Made by a program: the position numbers and the translations under genes. Shown one piece after another: positions 27,531 to 35,994 of a stretch of 64,000 bases of DNA. Position 1 is the first letter of the stretch. Each line of letters opens with the position of its first letter. The notes below the pieces were generated by a model. That model was not told where the DNA came from and made no database searches. It saw only the letters and a list, made by a program, of their open reading frames with translations. This DNA is from PBB1 sp046154125 (GTDB lineage: Bacteria > Pseudomonadota > Gammaproteobacteria > Burkholderiales > Burkholderiaceae_C): contig JBJXEJ010000139.1 of assembly GCA_046154125.1 (NCBI GenBank), positions 17,098 to 81,097 of the forward strand, in the 5' to 3' direction.

Positions 27531-29576
27531 TCATGCGCGCACTTCCTCGGATTCAGGCTTCACGGCCTGCAGCGCGACGGGCACCATGACGGAAAAACAG
27601 GCGCCACCGCCGGCCGCTTCGGCGGCATCGAAGGAGCCATGGTGCGCCTCCAGGATCGAACGGCAGATGGCCAGGCCCATGCCCATGCCTTCGGCCTTCG
27701 TGGAATAGAACGGGGCGCACAGCGCCTCGATGGTTCGACCCTGCAGGCCCGGACCGTTGTCCGACACCTCGAGCCTCACGGCATGCCCATCGGAGCTGGG
27801 CAGCGTTCGCACGGTGATGCAGCGCTCGGCAAGCGGTGTGTCGAGCTCACGCTTCGGTCCAGCCTCGATCAGCGCATCGCCGGCATTGCGAACCAGGTTG
27901 ATCACGACCTGCTCGATCAACACCGCGTCGGCCTGCACGAACGGCAGCTCGGGGGCCAGTTCGAGCTGCACGCGAACCTGACGGCGGTCGAGCTCGCGCT
28001 GCAGCAGCGTGAGGCCCCCTTCGACAATCGTGTTGATGGAAGCGGGCTCGAGCTGGGGCTCGCGTCGGGTCAGGAACTCGCGTATGCGCTGCACGATGCG
28101 CCCGGCGTGGGCGGCCTGTTCGCCCAGCCGGGTCAGCGCGCGCAGCACGGTCGGGTCAGGCTCCACAGTGCTGCGCTGCAGCGAATTGATGACGCCGGCG
28201 TTGTAGCTGGAGATCGCGCTCAGCGGCTGGTTCAGCTCGTGTGCCAGCGTGGCCGCCACCTCGCCCAGCATGGTCAGGCGTGCGTGGTGAGCCATCGACT
28301 CGTTCTGTCTGCGCTCTCGCTCGGCCAGCAGCTTGGCTGCCGTGATGTCGAGTGTCGACCCCATCCACCCGACCTGCCGGCCGCGGGCGTCGACCAGCGG
28401 CGTCTCGAAGATCATCACGTCGATCGACCGGCCGTCGCGGTGCACCCAGCGCGATTCGTAGCCTTCGCGAGGTGCGCGTCCGGCCATGTTGCGCTGGTGC
28501 CTCTGCATGGTTTCCTCGATCGAATCGGGCGGCCAGTACGGCATCGGCGGCAACCGTCCGATCAGCTCTTCGGGCGCACGGCCGACCATGTCCGCCATCG
28601 CGCGATTCACGTACACGAGCCGGCCCTCCAGATCACGGGCTCGCAGGCCGACGGTGAGTGACTCTTCCATCGCACTGCGCCAGGCGGCCTCGTTGCGCCA
28701 GGCTTCCTCGGCCCGGGACACGCCCGCCATCTGCCGCCGCAACATCACCGTGATGATGAAGATCAGCGTGACGAAGCCCGCCACCATCGTGATGGGAAGA
28801 CCGCGATACCACGGCCGGATCACGTCGCGCGCACTCAACTCGAGGTAGCCATCGGCAAGCCCCGGCTCGAGGCTCATGCGATGGGTCTGCTGGCCCGGCA
28901 GCGAGCGGCCCTCGGCGGTGGCAGCGATCTCGTTGTCGAAACTGTCGAGAAGGCGGACGTCGTACTTGCGGGCCAGCCACCACGGCACGGTCTGACGCAG
29001 CATGTCCGTTGGCGAATAACGGGCCACCAGCGCGCCGCCATGGGACAGCGGCGCGACGAGATGCGACGACAGGCCAACGCGCGCAGGCAGGCGGCTCAAC
29101 GCCGGATCGGGCTGCGGAGCGCTCTTCGGCAAGTGAGCCGCGATGCGGTTGTCTGCATCGAGCCAGGTCAGGCTGATCCAGATGCGTTGCAGGCCCTGCT
29201 GAACGAGCGGCAGGGCAGCCAGGTCATCGGGCCTGGCCTGGCTGCGCGACAGCTCGGCGGCCAGATCGCCCAGGAGGCGGGTTTCGAGATCGATGCGCTC
29301 CACCACCTTGGCATCCAGCGTGAGGGCGTCGGATATCAGCTCCTGGCGCTGTTCATCCCGCTCGGACTGCTCGCTGCCACGCAGCCACGTCAGCACCGCA
29401 CCGACGAAAACCAGCGACAACAGGAGCGGCAACGCCCACAAGCCGCGATGCAATGCCGGCCGCGGAGGCAACGACAGCGCCGGCAGCGGCGGAGCGCTGA
29501 ATGCGCTCTGGCTGTCGGGGCCGTCGACCGGGGCGGTGGTGCCGCGGCGGAATCTGGCGGCAAACGGGGCTGACAT
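27531..29576 (-). CDS. dctS: C4-dicarboxylate sensor histidine kinase DctS/DctB-like
   Basis: A 681-residue membrane kinase. Transmembrane helix 1 (about 45-65) and helix 2 (about 270-290) enclose a periplasmic region, likely a double PDC sensor that binds C4 acids in the family. A cytoplasmic PAS domain (about 310-430), with AMEESLTVGLRARDLEGRLVY, precedes the kinase core. The phospho-acceptor lies in ATLAHELNQPLSAISSYNAGV; the ATPase motifs are NLVRNAGDALIE, VSDNGPG and MGMGLAICRSI. The ATG at 29576 lacks a clear ribosome site. Its stop overlaps an in-frame ATG of dctR (ATGA), so the two genes are coupled. It is divergent from the TRAP genes it likely controls. Confidence 0.92.
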   Translation of the reverse strand: MSAPFAARFRRGTTAPVDGPDSQSAFSAPPLPALSLPPRPALHRGLWALPLLLSLVFVGAVLTWLRGSEQSERDEQRQELISDALTLDAKVVERIDLETRLLGDLAAELSRSQARPDDLAALPLVQQGLQRIWISLTWLDADNRIAAHLPKSAPQPDPALSRLPARVGLSSHLVAPLSHGGALVARYSPTDMLRQTVPWWLARKYDVRLLDSFDNEIAATAEGRSLPGQQTHRMSLEPGLADGYLELSARDVIRPWYRGLPITMVAGFVTLIFIITVMLRRQMAGVSRAEEAWRNEAAWRSAMEESLTVGLRARDLEGRLVYVNRAMADMVGRAPEELIGRLPPMPYWPPDSIEETMQRHQRNMAGRAPREGYESRWVHRDGRSIDVMIFETPLVDARGRQVGWMGSTLDITAAKLLAERERRQNESMAHHARLTMLGEVAATLAHELNQPLSAISSYNAGVINSLQRSTVEPDPTVLRALTRLGEQAAHAGRIVQRIREFLTRREPQLEPASINTIVEGGLTLLQRELDRRQVRVQLELAPELPFVQADAVLIEQVVINLVRNAGDALIEAGPKRELDTPLAERCITVRTLPSSDGHAVRLEVSDNGPGLQGRTIEALCAPFYSTKAEGMGMGLAICRSILEAHHGSFDAAEAAGGGACFSVMVPVALQAVKPESEEVRA

Positions 29577-29629
29577 GGCCCGGAGTCTAGGGTCAGGCCA
29601 CGGCCGGACCGGGCCGGATAACGGCGGAA

Positions 29630-29671
29630 TGTGGAAGTCCACAACTGTTCGCCGACCGCAGCGGCGAACAG
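29630..29671. promoter_or_regulatory. Two adjacent palindromes between dctS and dctP (likely DctR operator)
   Basis: TGTGGA-AG-TCCACA (29630-29643) and CTGTTCGCCG-N7-CGGCGAACAG (29645-29671, perfect 10-bp arms) lie in the divergent space between the sensor and transporter genes. NarL/FixJ-type regulators bind such inverted repeats, so DctR is the plausible ligand. A transcribed hairpin is an alternative reading of the second palindrome. Confidence 0.55.
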
Positions 29672-29757
29672 AATTCGCACCCTGAGTGGGCCACCTCCCT
29701 CGCGAGACCAACCACCTGCGGATTCGCACAGACATCCACTTCCATCAGGAGACAACC

Positions 29758-30777
29758 ATGACCACGATCACCCGCCGCCATGCGCTGGCCGCCCTCGCCT
29801 GCGCAAGCGCATTCGCCCTGCCGCTGACAGCGCAGGCCCAGGCGCCCATCGTCATCAAGTTCAGCCATGTGGTGTCGCCGGACACCCCGAAGGGCAAGGG
29901 CGCGCAGCGCTTCAAGGAACTGGCCGAGGAGCGCACCAAGGGCAAGGTCAAGGTCGAGGTGTATCCGAACAGCCAGCTCTACAAGGACAAGGAAGAACTC
30001 GAGGCGCTGCAGCTCGGTTCGGTGCAGATGCTCGCGCCGTCACTGGCCAAGTTCGGCCCGCTCGGCGTGAAGGAATTCGAGGTCTTCGACCTGCCCTACA
30101 TCTTCAAGGACCAGGCCGCGTTCCGGGCCGTCACCGAGGGGCCCGTCGGCGCCGACCTGTTCAGGAAGCTCGAGAGCAAGGGCATCCAAGGTCTGGGCTA
30201 CTGGGACAACGGCTTCCACATCATGAGCGCCAACAAGCCGCTGCACGCCGTGGCCGATTTCAAGGGCCAGAAGATGCGCATCCAGAGCTCCAAGGTGCTC
30301 GACGCGCAGATGCGCGCGCTGGGCGCGATACCTCAGGTGATGGCGTTCTCCGAGCTCTATTCGGCACTGCAATCCGGCGTGGTCGATGGCACCGAAGGTA
30401 CGCCGTCGAATTTCTACACCCAGAAGATTTTCGAGGTGCAGAAGCACATGACGCTGTCCAATCACGGCCATCTGGCCTACGCCGTGGTCGTCAACAAGAA
30501 GTTCTGGGAGGGACTGCCCTCCGACGTGCGCAGCACCCTCGAAGGCGCCATGAAGGACGCCACCACCTACGCCAACGCGATCGCCTCGACCGAGAACGCC
30601 ATCTCGCTGGACAAGATCAAGGCCAGTGGCAAGACGACCGTCTACAGCCCCACGACAGCCGAGACGGCGGAATGGAAGAAGGCCCTGTTCCCTGTGCATC
30701 AGGAGATGGAATCCCGGGTCGGCAAGCCGACCATCGAGGCGGTCTACAAGGCAGCCGGATTCGTTGCTCCGAAGTGA
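29758..30777 (+). CDS. dctP: TRAP transporter solute-binding protein DctP
   Basis: A 339-residue periplasmic binding protein that delivers a carboxylate substrate to the DctQM permease. The signal peptide is residues 1-28 (MTTITRRHALAALACASAFA...AQAQA), with an RR pair that may allow Tat export. The mature chain begins APIVIKFSHVVSPDTPKG, typical of DctP. Binding-site features are the conserved arginine in KMRIQSSKVLDAQMRALGA and the following FSELYSALQSGVVDGTE. AGGAGA lies before the ATG at 29758. It is the first gene of the dctPQM operon, divergent from the sensor genes. Confidence 0.96.
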   Translation: MTTITRRHALAALACASAFALPLTAQAQAPIVIKFSHVVSPDTPKGKGAQRFKELAEERTKGKVKVEVYPNSQLYKDKEELEALQLGSVQMLAPSLAKFGPLGVKEFEVFDLPYIFKDQAAFRAVTEGPVGADLFRKLESKGIQGLGYWDNGFHIMSANKPLHAVADFKGQKMRIQSSKVLDAQMRALGAIPQVMAFSELYSALQSGVVDGTEGTPSNFYTQKIFEVQKHMTLSNHGHLAYAVVVNKKFWEGLPSDVRSTLEGAMKDATTYANAIASTENAISLDKIKASGKTTVYSPTTAETAEWKKALFPVHQEMESRVGKPTIEAVYKAAGFVAPK

Positions 30778-30787
30778 GCCCGGCGCC

Positions 30788-31378
30788 ATGTTCAACAAGA
30801 TGCTCAACCACCTCGAGGAAGGGCTCATCACCTTCCTCATCGCCGCGGCCACGCTGCTGATCTTCCTCGCCGTGGCACACCGCTATCTCTCGGGCGTGCC
30901 CTACATCCAGGACTACACCGTCAAGCTGCACGTGAGCTGGGCGCAGGAGCTGTGCATCTTCATGTTCGTTTGGATGGCCAAGTTCGGCGCGGCCTACGGG
31001 GTACGCACCGGCATCCACGTGGGCGTGGACGTGGTGGTGCGCAAGCTCACCGGCAAGCCGCAGAAGCTGCTGATCCTGTTCGGCCTGCTTTCCGGCGCGC
31101 TGTTCACCGGCATCGTGGCCACGCTCGGCGCGAACTTCGTCTGGCACATCGCCCAGACCGATCAGGTCTCCGCCGACCTCGAGGTGCCGATGTGGTGGGT
31201 CTACCTGTGCGTTCCGCTGGGCTCGTCGCTGATGAGTTTCCGCTTCCTGCAGGTGGCGTGGAGCTACGCGCACACGGGCGAACTGCCGCATCACGACCAT
31301 GGTCATGTGGAGGGCCTGGACGATGTCGCGCCGCTGGCCGTGCCGTCCGCCGAGCAAATGAACGGAGCCCGCCGATGA
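30788..31378 (+). CDS. dctQ: TRAP transporter small membrane subunit DctQ
   Basis: A 196-residue protein with four transmembrane helices (about 14-34, 55-75, 95-120 and 130-155), the DctQ topology. The family motif WAQELCIFMFVWMAKFGAAYGVRTGIHVGVD is recognised. It starts ten bases after dctP and its stop overlaps the dctM start (ATGA), so translation is coupled. The histidine-rich end (ELPHHDHGHV) is unusual and may bind metal or be a linker. Confidence 0.95.
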   Translation: MFNKMLNHLEEGLITFLIAAATLLIFLAVAHRYLSGVPYIQDYTVKLHVSWAQELCIFMFVWMAKFGAAYGVRTGIHVGVDVVVRKLTGKPQKLLILFGLLSGALFTGIVATLGANFVWHIAQTDQVSADLEVPMWWVYLCVPLGSSLMSFRFLQVAWSYAHTGELPHHDHGHVEGLDDVAPLAVPSAEQMNGARR

Positions 31379-32655
31379 ACACGCTCATCATCTTCGTGCT
31401 GCTGATCGCACTGATGCTCACGGGCATGCCGATCAGCATCTCGCTCGGCCTCACGGTGCTGACCTTCCTGTTCACCATGACCGACGTGCCGATCCAGTCG
31501 GTGGCGCTCAAGCTGTTCACGGGCATCGAGAAGTTCGAGATCATGGCGATCCCGTTCTTCATCCTGGCGGGCAATTTCCTGACTCACGGCGGCGTGGCGA
31601 AGCGAATGATCCGCTTTGCCTCATCGCTGATCGGCCACTGGCACGGTGGCCTCGGGCTGGCGGGCGTGATGGCCTGCGCGCTGTTCGCGGCGGTGTCGGG
31701 GTCGTCACCGGCCACGGTCGTGGCGATCGGCTCGGTCATCCTGCCCGCGATGGTGGCGCAAGGCTTCCCGCGAAACTTCGGCGCCGGCGTCATCACCACC
31801 TCGGGCGCACTCGGCATCCTGATTCCGCCGTCGATCGCCATGGTGATGTACTCGGTGTCGACCAACGTGTCGGTCGGTGCGATGTTCATCGCCGGCGTGG
31901 TTCCGGGGATCGCACTGGCCAGCCTGCTCGGGCTCACGACCTGGTACATCGCCCGCAAGAACAACTACCCGCGGCTGGCCAGGGCAAGCTGGAGTGCACG
32001 CTGGCTGGCGTTCAAGGAAAGCGTCTGGGGCCTGATGCTGGTCGTGATCGTGATGGGCGGCATCTACACCGGCATCTTCACCCCGACCGAAGCGGCGGCG
32101 ATGGCCGCGGTGTACGCCTTCATCGTCACCGTTTTCGTCTACAGGGACATGCCGCTCAGGCGCATCCCCAAGGTGCTGCTCGACTCCGCCAGCATGAGCG
32201 CGATGCTGCTGTACATCATCACCAACGCGGTGCTGTTCAGCTTCCTGATGACGAGCGAGAACATCCCGCAGGCGATGGCCGACTGGATGATCGCGCAGGG
32301 ATTCGGGCCCGTCGCCTTCCTGCTGGTGGTCAACATCCTGCTGCTGCTGGCGGGCAACGTGATGGAGCCGAGCTCGATCATCCTGATCATGGCGCCCATC
32401 CTGTTCCCGGTGGCCATCAAGCTCGGCATCGATCCGATCCACTTCGGCATCCTGATGGTGGTCAACATGGAAGTCGGGATGTGCCACCCACCGGTGGGGC
32501 TGAACCTGTACGTGGCCTCGGGCATCACGAAGATGGGCATCAGCGAACTGACGGTGGCGGTATGGCCGTGGCTGCTGACGATGCTGGCATTCCTCGGCGT
32601 GGTCACCTACTGGCCGGCTCTCTCGCTGTGGCTGCCCCACCTGTTGATGAAGTGA
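31375..32655 (+). CDS. dctM: TRAP transporter large permease subunit DctM
   Basis: A 426-residue permease with about 12 hydrophobic segments, the sodium-coupled transport unit of the TRAP system. Characteristic motifs are GMPISISLGL, FFILAGNFLTHGGVAKRMI, ACALFAAVSGSSPATVVAIGSV, ITTSGALGILIPPSIAMVMYS and, near the end, MCHPPVGLNLYVASGITKM. The ATG overlaps the dctQ stop. A GC-rich stem without a T tract (32662-32680) follows the stop and may mark the operon end. Confidence 0.96.
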   Translation: MNTLIIFVLLIALMLTGMPISISLGLTVLTFLFTMTDVPIQSVALKLFTGIEKFEIMAIPFFILAGNFLTHGGVAKRMIRFASSLIGHWHGGLGLAGVMACALFAAVSGSSPATVVAIGSVILPAMVAQGFPRNFGAGVITTSGALGILIPPSIAMVMYSVSTNVSVGAMFIAGVVPGIALASLLGLTTWYIARKNNYPRLARASWSARWLAFKESVWGLMLVVIVMGGIYTGIFTPTEAAAMAAVYAFIVTVFVYRDMPLRRIPKVLLDSASMSAMLLYIITNAVLFSFLMTSENIPQAMADWMIAQGFGPVAFLLVVNILLLLAGNVMEPSSIILIMAPILFPVAIKLGIDPIHFGILMVVNMEVGMCHPPVGLNLYVASGITKMGISELTVAVWPWLLTMLAFLGVVTYWPALSLWLPHLLMK

Positions 32656-32687
32656 CCGGGCCGCAGCCCCGCCGGCTGCGTCCCGCC

Positions 32688-33392
32688 TCAGGAGTTCAGC
32701 ACCGCGAGCACGTCCGAATGGAATTCGCGCTGGTACAGGATGTAGATGACGCCTCCGGTCGCCAGCACGAACACCAGCGGTGACAGGAACCAGCTCACCG
32801 CCGCGAACGCGAAGTAGTAGGCGCGCAGGCCGTCATTGAAGGTCTCGGCCGCCAGGCCGACGACGCGGCCGGCCCGGTCGGCGAACTCGTCACGGGACAG
32901 CTCGAGGGCCTCGAACTGCATCGCCTCGGGGGCAGACGCGACCAGCAGCGCGCCGAAGGTGTACTGCCGCATCGACCAGGTGAAGCGGAAGAACGCGTAG
33001 ACGAAGATCGCCAGCATCAGCACGATCTTCAGGTCGAACACCAGCACCGTCGTGCGCGCTGCGAACGGAATCTCGCGAACCAGTTCGCTGGCATTGTTGG
33101 ATCCCAGCACGGCGAGCAGGCCGCCGATGATCAGGATCGTGGTCGACGCGAAGAACGACGGGCTGGTCGACAGGCTCTGGACCACCACACCGTCGATCAC
33201 GCGCACCTCGCGGTAGGTGGTCTGCAGCATCCACTGACGGCGGATGCGATTGGTCGAAGCCAGGATCGACGGCTGCACGCCCGCCCGCTGGCGCGCAAAC
33301 AAGGCGTAGCCCACCCAGCCGCCGAAGAAGACGGCCAGTCCCACCCAGTCGTGCCACGGCAGCAGTCGGAAAACGGTCAGGACGACATCCAT
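32688..33392 (-). CDS. DUF599 membrane protein
   Basis: A 234-residue inner-membrane protein of the DUF599 family. Hydrophobic segments lie at about residues 14-34, 75-95, 110-135 and 190-220. The motifs NRIRRQWMLQTTYREVRVIDGVVVQSL and SPSFFASTTILIIGGLLAVLGS are typical. The ATG at 33392 is preferred over an upstream TTG. Function is unknown. It converges with dctM and is followed upstream by an unrelated flavodoxin gene. Confidence 0.85.
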   Translation of the reverse strand: MDVVLTVFRLLPWHDWVGLAVFFGGWVGYALFARQRAGVQPSILASTNRIRRQWMLQTTYREVRVIDGVVVQSLSTSPSFFASTTILIIGGLLAVLGSNNASELVREIPFAARTTVLVFDLKIVLMLAIFVYAFFRFTWSMRQYTFGALLVASAPEAMQFEALELSRDEFADRAGRVVGLAAETFNDGLRAYYFAFAAVSWFLSPLVFVLATGGVIYILYQREFHSDVLAVLNS

Positions 33393-33455
33393 GCGCGAAT
33401 GTAGCAAGCGCCACCGGCGCGGCTCGCACGCGTCGGCGGCGCTGCGGTGATGCGC

Positions 33456-34010
33456 TTACTTGTTGAAGCGCGCGGTGATCGCCGCGACCCGTTCACCGAA
33501 CAGTCGTGCGGTTTCGAGGTCGCCTGTCAGCACCTCGTCGACGCTGGCATCAGACGCGGTGGCCGCCATCGCGCCGGCAAACGAACCAAGGTAGTTGACG
33601 TCGCCACGCGTCGCGGACTTGGCACTGCTGGGCATCATGCCGGTGCCGACCCAGACCATGCCGTGCTGCTGGCTCAGCGTGAAGAAGTAGTGCAGCGTCG
33701 ACAGCTTGTCGCCGTTCATCGAGGCCGAGTTGGTGAAGCCTGCGGCGATCTTGTCCTTCCAGGCGTGCGTGAACCATGGCTTGCTGGACGCGTCGGCGAA
33801 CTTCTTGAACTGCCACGACACGCTGCCCATGTAGGTGGGCGAGCCGAACACGATCGCGTCGGCCGCGAGCAGCGTGGCCCATTGCGCATCGCTGAGATTG
33901 CCTTCGGCATCGATGGCGACCAGTTCACCGGCGGCGCCGCTGGCGACCGACTCGGCGAGCTTCTTCGTGTGGCCGTAGCCGCTGTGGAAAACGATCGCGA
34001 TCTTGGACAT
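33456..34010 (-). CDS. Flavodoxin / WrbA-like FMN protein
   Basis: A 184-residue cytoplasmic flavodoxin-family protein. The FMN phosphate loop is near the N-terminus (HSGYGHTKKLAESV). A second loop, FGSPTYMGSVSWQFKKFADAS, and a third, TGMMPSS, complete the binding site. Relatives are NAD(P)H:quinone oxidoreductases or FMN reductases that relieve quinone stress. AGGAG precedes the ATG. It lies just downstream of the pirin gene on the same strand, so both may be controlled by the divergent LysR regulator. Confidence 0.9.
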   Translation of the reverse strand: MSKIAIVFHSGYGHTKKLAESVASGAAGELVAIDAEGNLSDAQWATLLAADAIVFGSPTYMGSVSWQFKKFADASSKPWFTHAWKDKIAAGFTNSASMNGDKLSTLHYFFTLSQQHGMVWVGTGMMPSSAKSATRGDVNYLGSFAGAMAATASDASVDEVLTGDLETARLFGERVAAITARFNK

Positions 34011-34054
34011 GGATGCTCCTGAAAGAGGTTGAACAACGTGTGGGCAGAGTGAGG

Positions 34055-34756
34055 TCAGGCCGCCAGATCGAACACCAGCACTTCGGCGTCTTCCGCGTTG
34101 TCGAGCACGAGACGACTTTCATCGCTGAGCTTGACCGCATCGCCACCGACCAGCGGCTGGCCGTTGACGCTGAGCTGGCCGCGCACCAGATGCACATAGC
34201 TCAGGCGCTTCGGATCGAGCGTCAGCTCGGCCCGCTCGCCGGCATCGAACAGGCCGGCTCGGATCGACGCATCGGCATGCACGGTGACCGAGCCGTCACG
34301 GCCATCGGGGCTCGCGACCAGCCGCAGGCGGCCGCGCTTGTCGGCGGCGTCGAACTGCTTCTGCTCGTAGCCCGGCTCGATACCGTGCTCGCTGGGAAGG
34401 ATCCAGATCTGCAGCAGGTGCGTGGTTGCATCCTGCGCGTGGTTGAACTCGCTGTGCTGCACACCGCGACCCGCGCTCATGCGCTGCACGTCGCCCGGCA
34501 GGATGACCGCACCGGTGCCGAGGCTGTCCTTGTGGGCCAGCGCGCCGCTGAGCACGTAGGTGACGATCTCCATGTCACGGTGACCGTGCGTGCCGAAGCC
34601 GGTGCCCGGCGCGATGTAGTCGTCGTTGATGACCCGCAGGTTGCCGAAGCCCATGTGGGCCGGATCGCGGTAGTCGGCGAACGAGAAGCTGTGAAAACTC
34701 CGGAGCCAGCCGTGGTCGGCGTGACCGCGGTCCTGGGCTTTGCGCATCGTGAGCAT
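34055..34756 (-). CDS. Pirin family protein (quercetinase-like cupin)
   Basis: A 233-residue bicupin of the pirin family. The metal site is in the N-terminal cupin (HGHRDMEIVTYVLSGALAHKDS, with further His/Glu in GRGVQHSEFNHA). YhhW-type pirins degrade quercetin; others have unknown roles. AGGAGG seven bases before the ATG at 34756 fixes the start. It is transcribed away from a LysR regulator with a clear operator between them and is followed by the flavodoxin gene at 45 bases, so the two probably form one operon. Confidence 0.93.
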   Translation of the reverse strand: MLTMRKAQDRGHADHGWLRSFHSFSFADYRDPAHMGFGNLRVINDDYIAPGTGFGTHGHRDMEIVTYVLSGALAHKDSLGTGAVILPGDVQRMSAGRGVQHSEFNHAQDATTHLLQIWILPSEHGIEPGYEQKQFDAADKRGRLRLVASPDGRDGSVTVHADASIRAGLFDAGERAELTLDPKRLSYVHLVRGQLSVNGQPLVGGDAVKLSDESRLVLDNAEDAEVLVFDLAA

Positions 34757-34828
34757 GGTGGGCCTCCTGGGTGAGGCTTCAATGTAGGAGTCGGTTGCCC
34801 GTTCGACGTGCACAGGGACTTGAAGCAA

Positions 34829-34850
34829 GCGTTCAAATAAAATGAAACGC
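34829..34850. promoter_or_regulatory. LysR-type operator (T-N11-A box) between pirin and LysR genes
   Basis: TTCA-N7-TGAA (34832-34846) with flanking GCGTT/AACGC arms forms a 22-bp near-perfect palindrome containing the T-N11-A core bound by LysR regulators. It lies 21 bases before the LysR ATG, so it likely also autoregulates that gene. Confidence 0.75.
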
Positions 34851-34870
34851 TGCAGATTCCCGGCGCCGCC

Positions 34871-35971
34871 ATGACCCGCAACGTGCTGACCCCCGACGCG
34901 CTGACGATGATGGATGTCATCGCCCGCACCGGCAGCTTCGCCGCCGCCGCCCGAGAGCTGGGCAAGGTGCCGTCCGCCCTCACCTACAACGTGCGCCAGC
35001 TGGAGGACGCCCTCGACGTCCTGCTGTTCGACCGCCGGTCGGGGCAGGCCCAGCTGACGGCCGCCGGCGAGGAACTGCTGCACGAAGGCCGTCGGCTGCT
35101 CGAGCAGATGGACGCGGTCACCAACCGCGTCAAGCGCGTGGCGTGCGGCTGGGAAACACAGCTCACCATCGCGGTGAACGACCTGATGTCGCGAGGCACG
35201 CTGTTCGAGCTCTGCGAGACCTTCTTCGCGCTGCGACCCAGCGCGGCGCCCGATCCGGCAACCCAGAAGCGCACTCGCCAGAAGACCATCGCCACGGCGT
35301 CGACCGACTCCAACGGCAGCGACTCATCGGCCGCCGGCAGCGGCCCCGGCACCCGCCTGCGCCTGCGCACGGAGGTGCTGGCCGGCACCTGGGAAGCCCT
35401 GGTCACCGGGCAGGCCGACCTGGCCATCGGCGTCGATCTTGCTCATGCCACACCGACCGGTGTGCGAGTCGAGTTGCTGGGTGAGATGAGCTTCGTGTTC
35501 GCCGTGGCGCCCCACCATCCGCTGGCCGGCGTGGACGAACCCATCGACGACAGCGTGCGGATGCGGCACCGTGCGGTGGCGGTCGCCGATTCGGCTCAAC
35601 GGCTGTCACCACTGACCGTCAACCTGCTGCCCGGGCAGGACGTGTTCACCGTGCCGACGATGCAGTCCAAGGTCGAGGCGCACCTCCGCGGAATGGGATG
35701 CGGCTACCTGCCGGAGCCGATCGCGCGCGATCACATCGCCGCCGGCCGTCTCGTCGTCAAGACGCTCGAGCGGGCTCAGCAGCCTGTGCAGTTCGGCTAC
35801 GCATGGCGCAGCCCGACGTCGTCGAATCCGGCACCCCGTGAAATCGATGGCGCACGCGCTGCGGCGTCGACAGGCCTGGCGCTGCGCTGGTGGCTCGATC
35901 GGCTCGAAAGCCCGGCCACGCGCCTGGCGCTGCTGGAGCGGCACGCCGGCCCGCGTCCGATGAGCGACTGA
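34871..35971 (+). CDS. LysR-family transcriptional regulator with a low-complexity insert
   Basis: A 366-residue regulator, longer than the usual about 300. The winged HTH (residues 5-65: LTMMDVIARTGSFAAAARELGKVPSALTYNVRQLED) precedes the ligand-binding domain. Within the latter, about residues 122-160, lies a low-complexity insert rich in Ser, Thr, Ala and Gly (STDSNGSDSSAAGSGPG) not expected in the fold; the frame is intact. The divergent pirin and flavodoxin genes and the palindrome between them are its likely targets. The co-inducer is unknown. Confidence 0.92.
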   Translation: MTRNVLTPDALTMMDVIARTGSFAAAARELGKVPSALTYNVRQLEDALDVLLFDRRSGQAQLTAAGEELLHEGRRLLEQMDAVTNRVKRVACGWETQLTIAVNDLMSRGTLFELCETFFALRPSAAPDPATQKRTRQKTIATASTDSNGSDSSAAGSGPGTRLRLRTEVLAGTWEALVTGQADLAIGVDLAHATPTGVRVELLGEMSFVFAVAPHHPLAGVDEPIDDSVRMRHRAVAVADSAQRLSPLTVNLLPGQDVFTVPTMQSKVEAHLRGMGCGYLPEPIARDHIAAGRLVVKTLERAQQPVQFGYAWRSPTSSNPAPREIDGARAAASTGLALRWWLDRLESPATRLALLERHAGPRPMSD

Positions 35972-35994
35972 GCGCGGCGCAAGCCCCTGTGTCG

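Noticed and set aside
27490..27534. Alternative start of dctR at 27534 (ATGA overlap with dctS)
   Set aside because: The internal ATG at 27489 has a perfect GGAGGTGAT site at the best distance.
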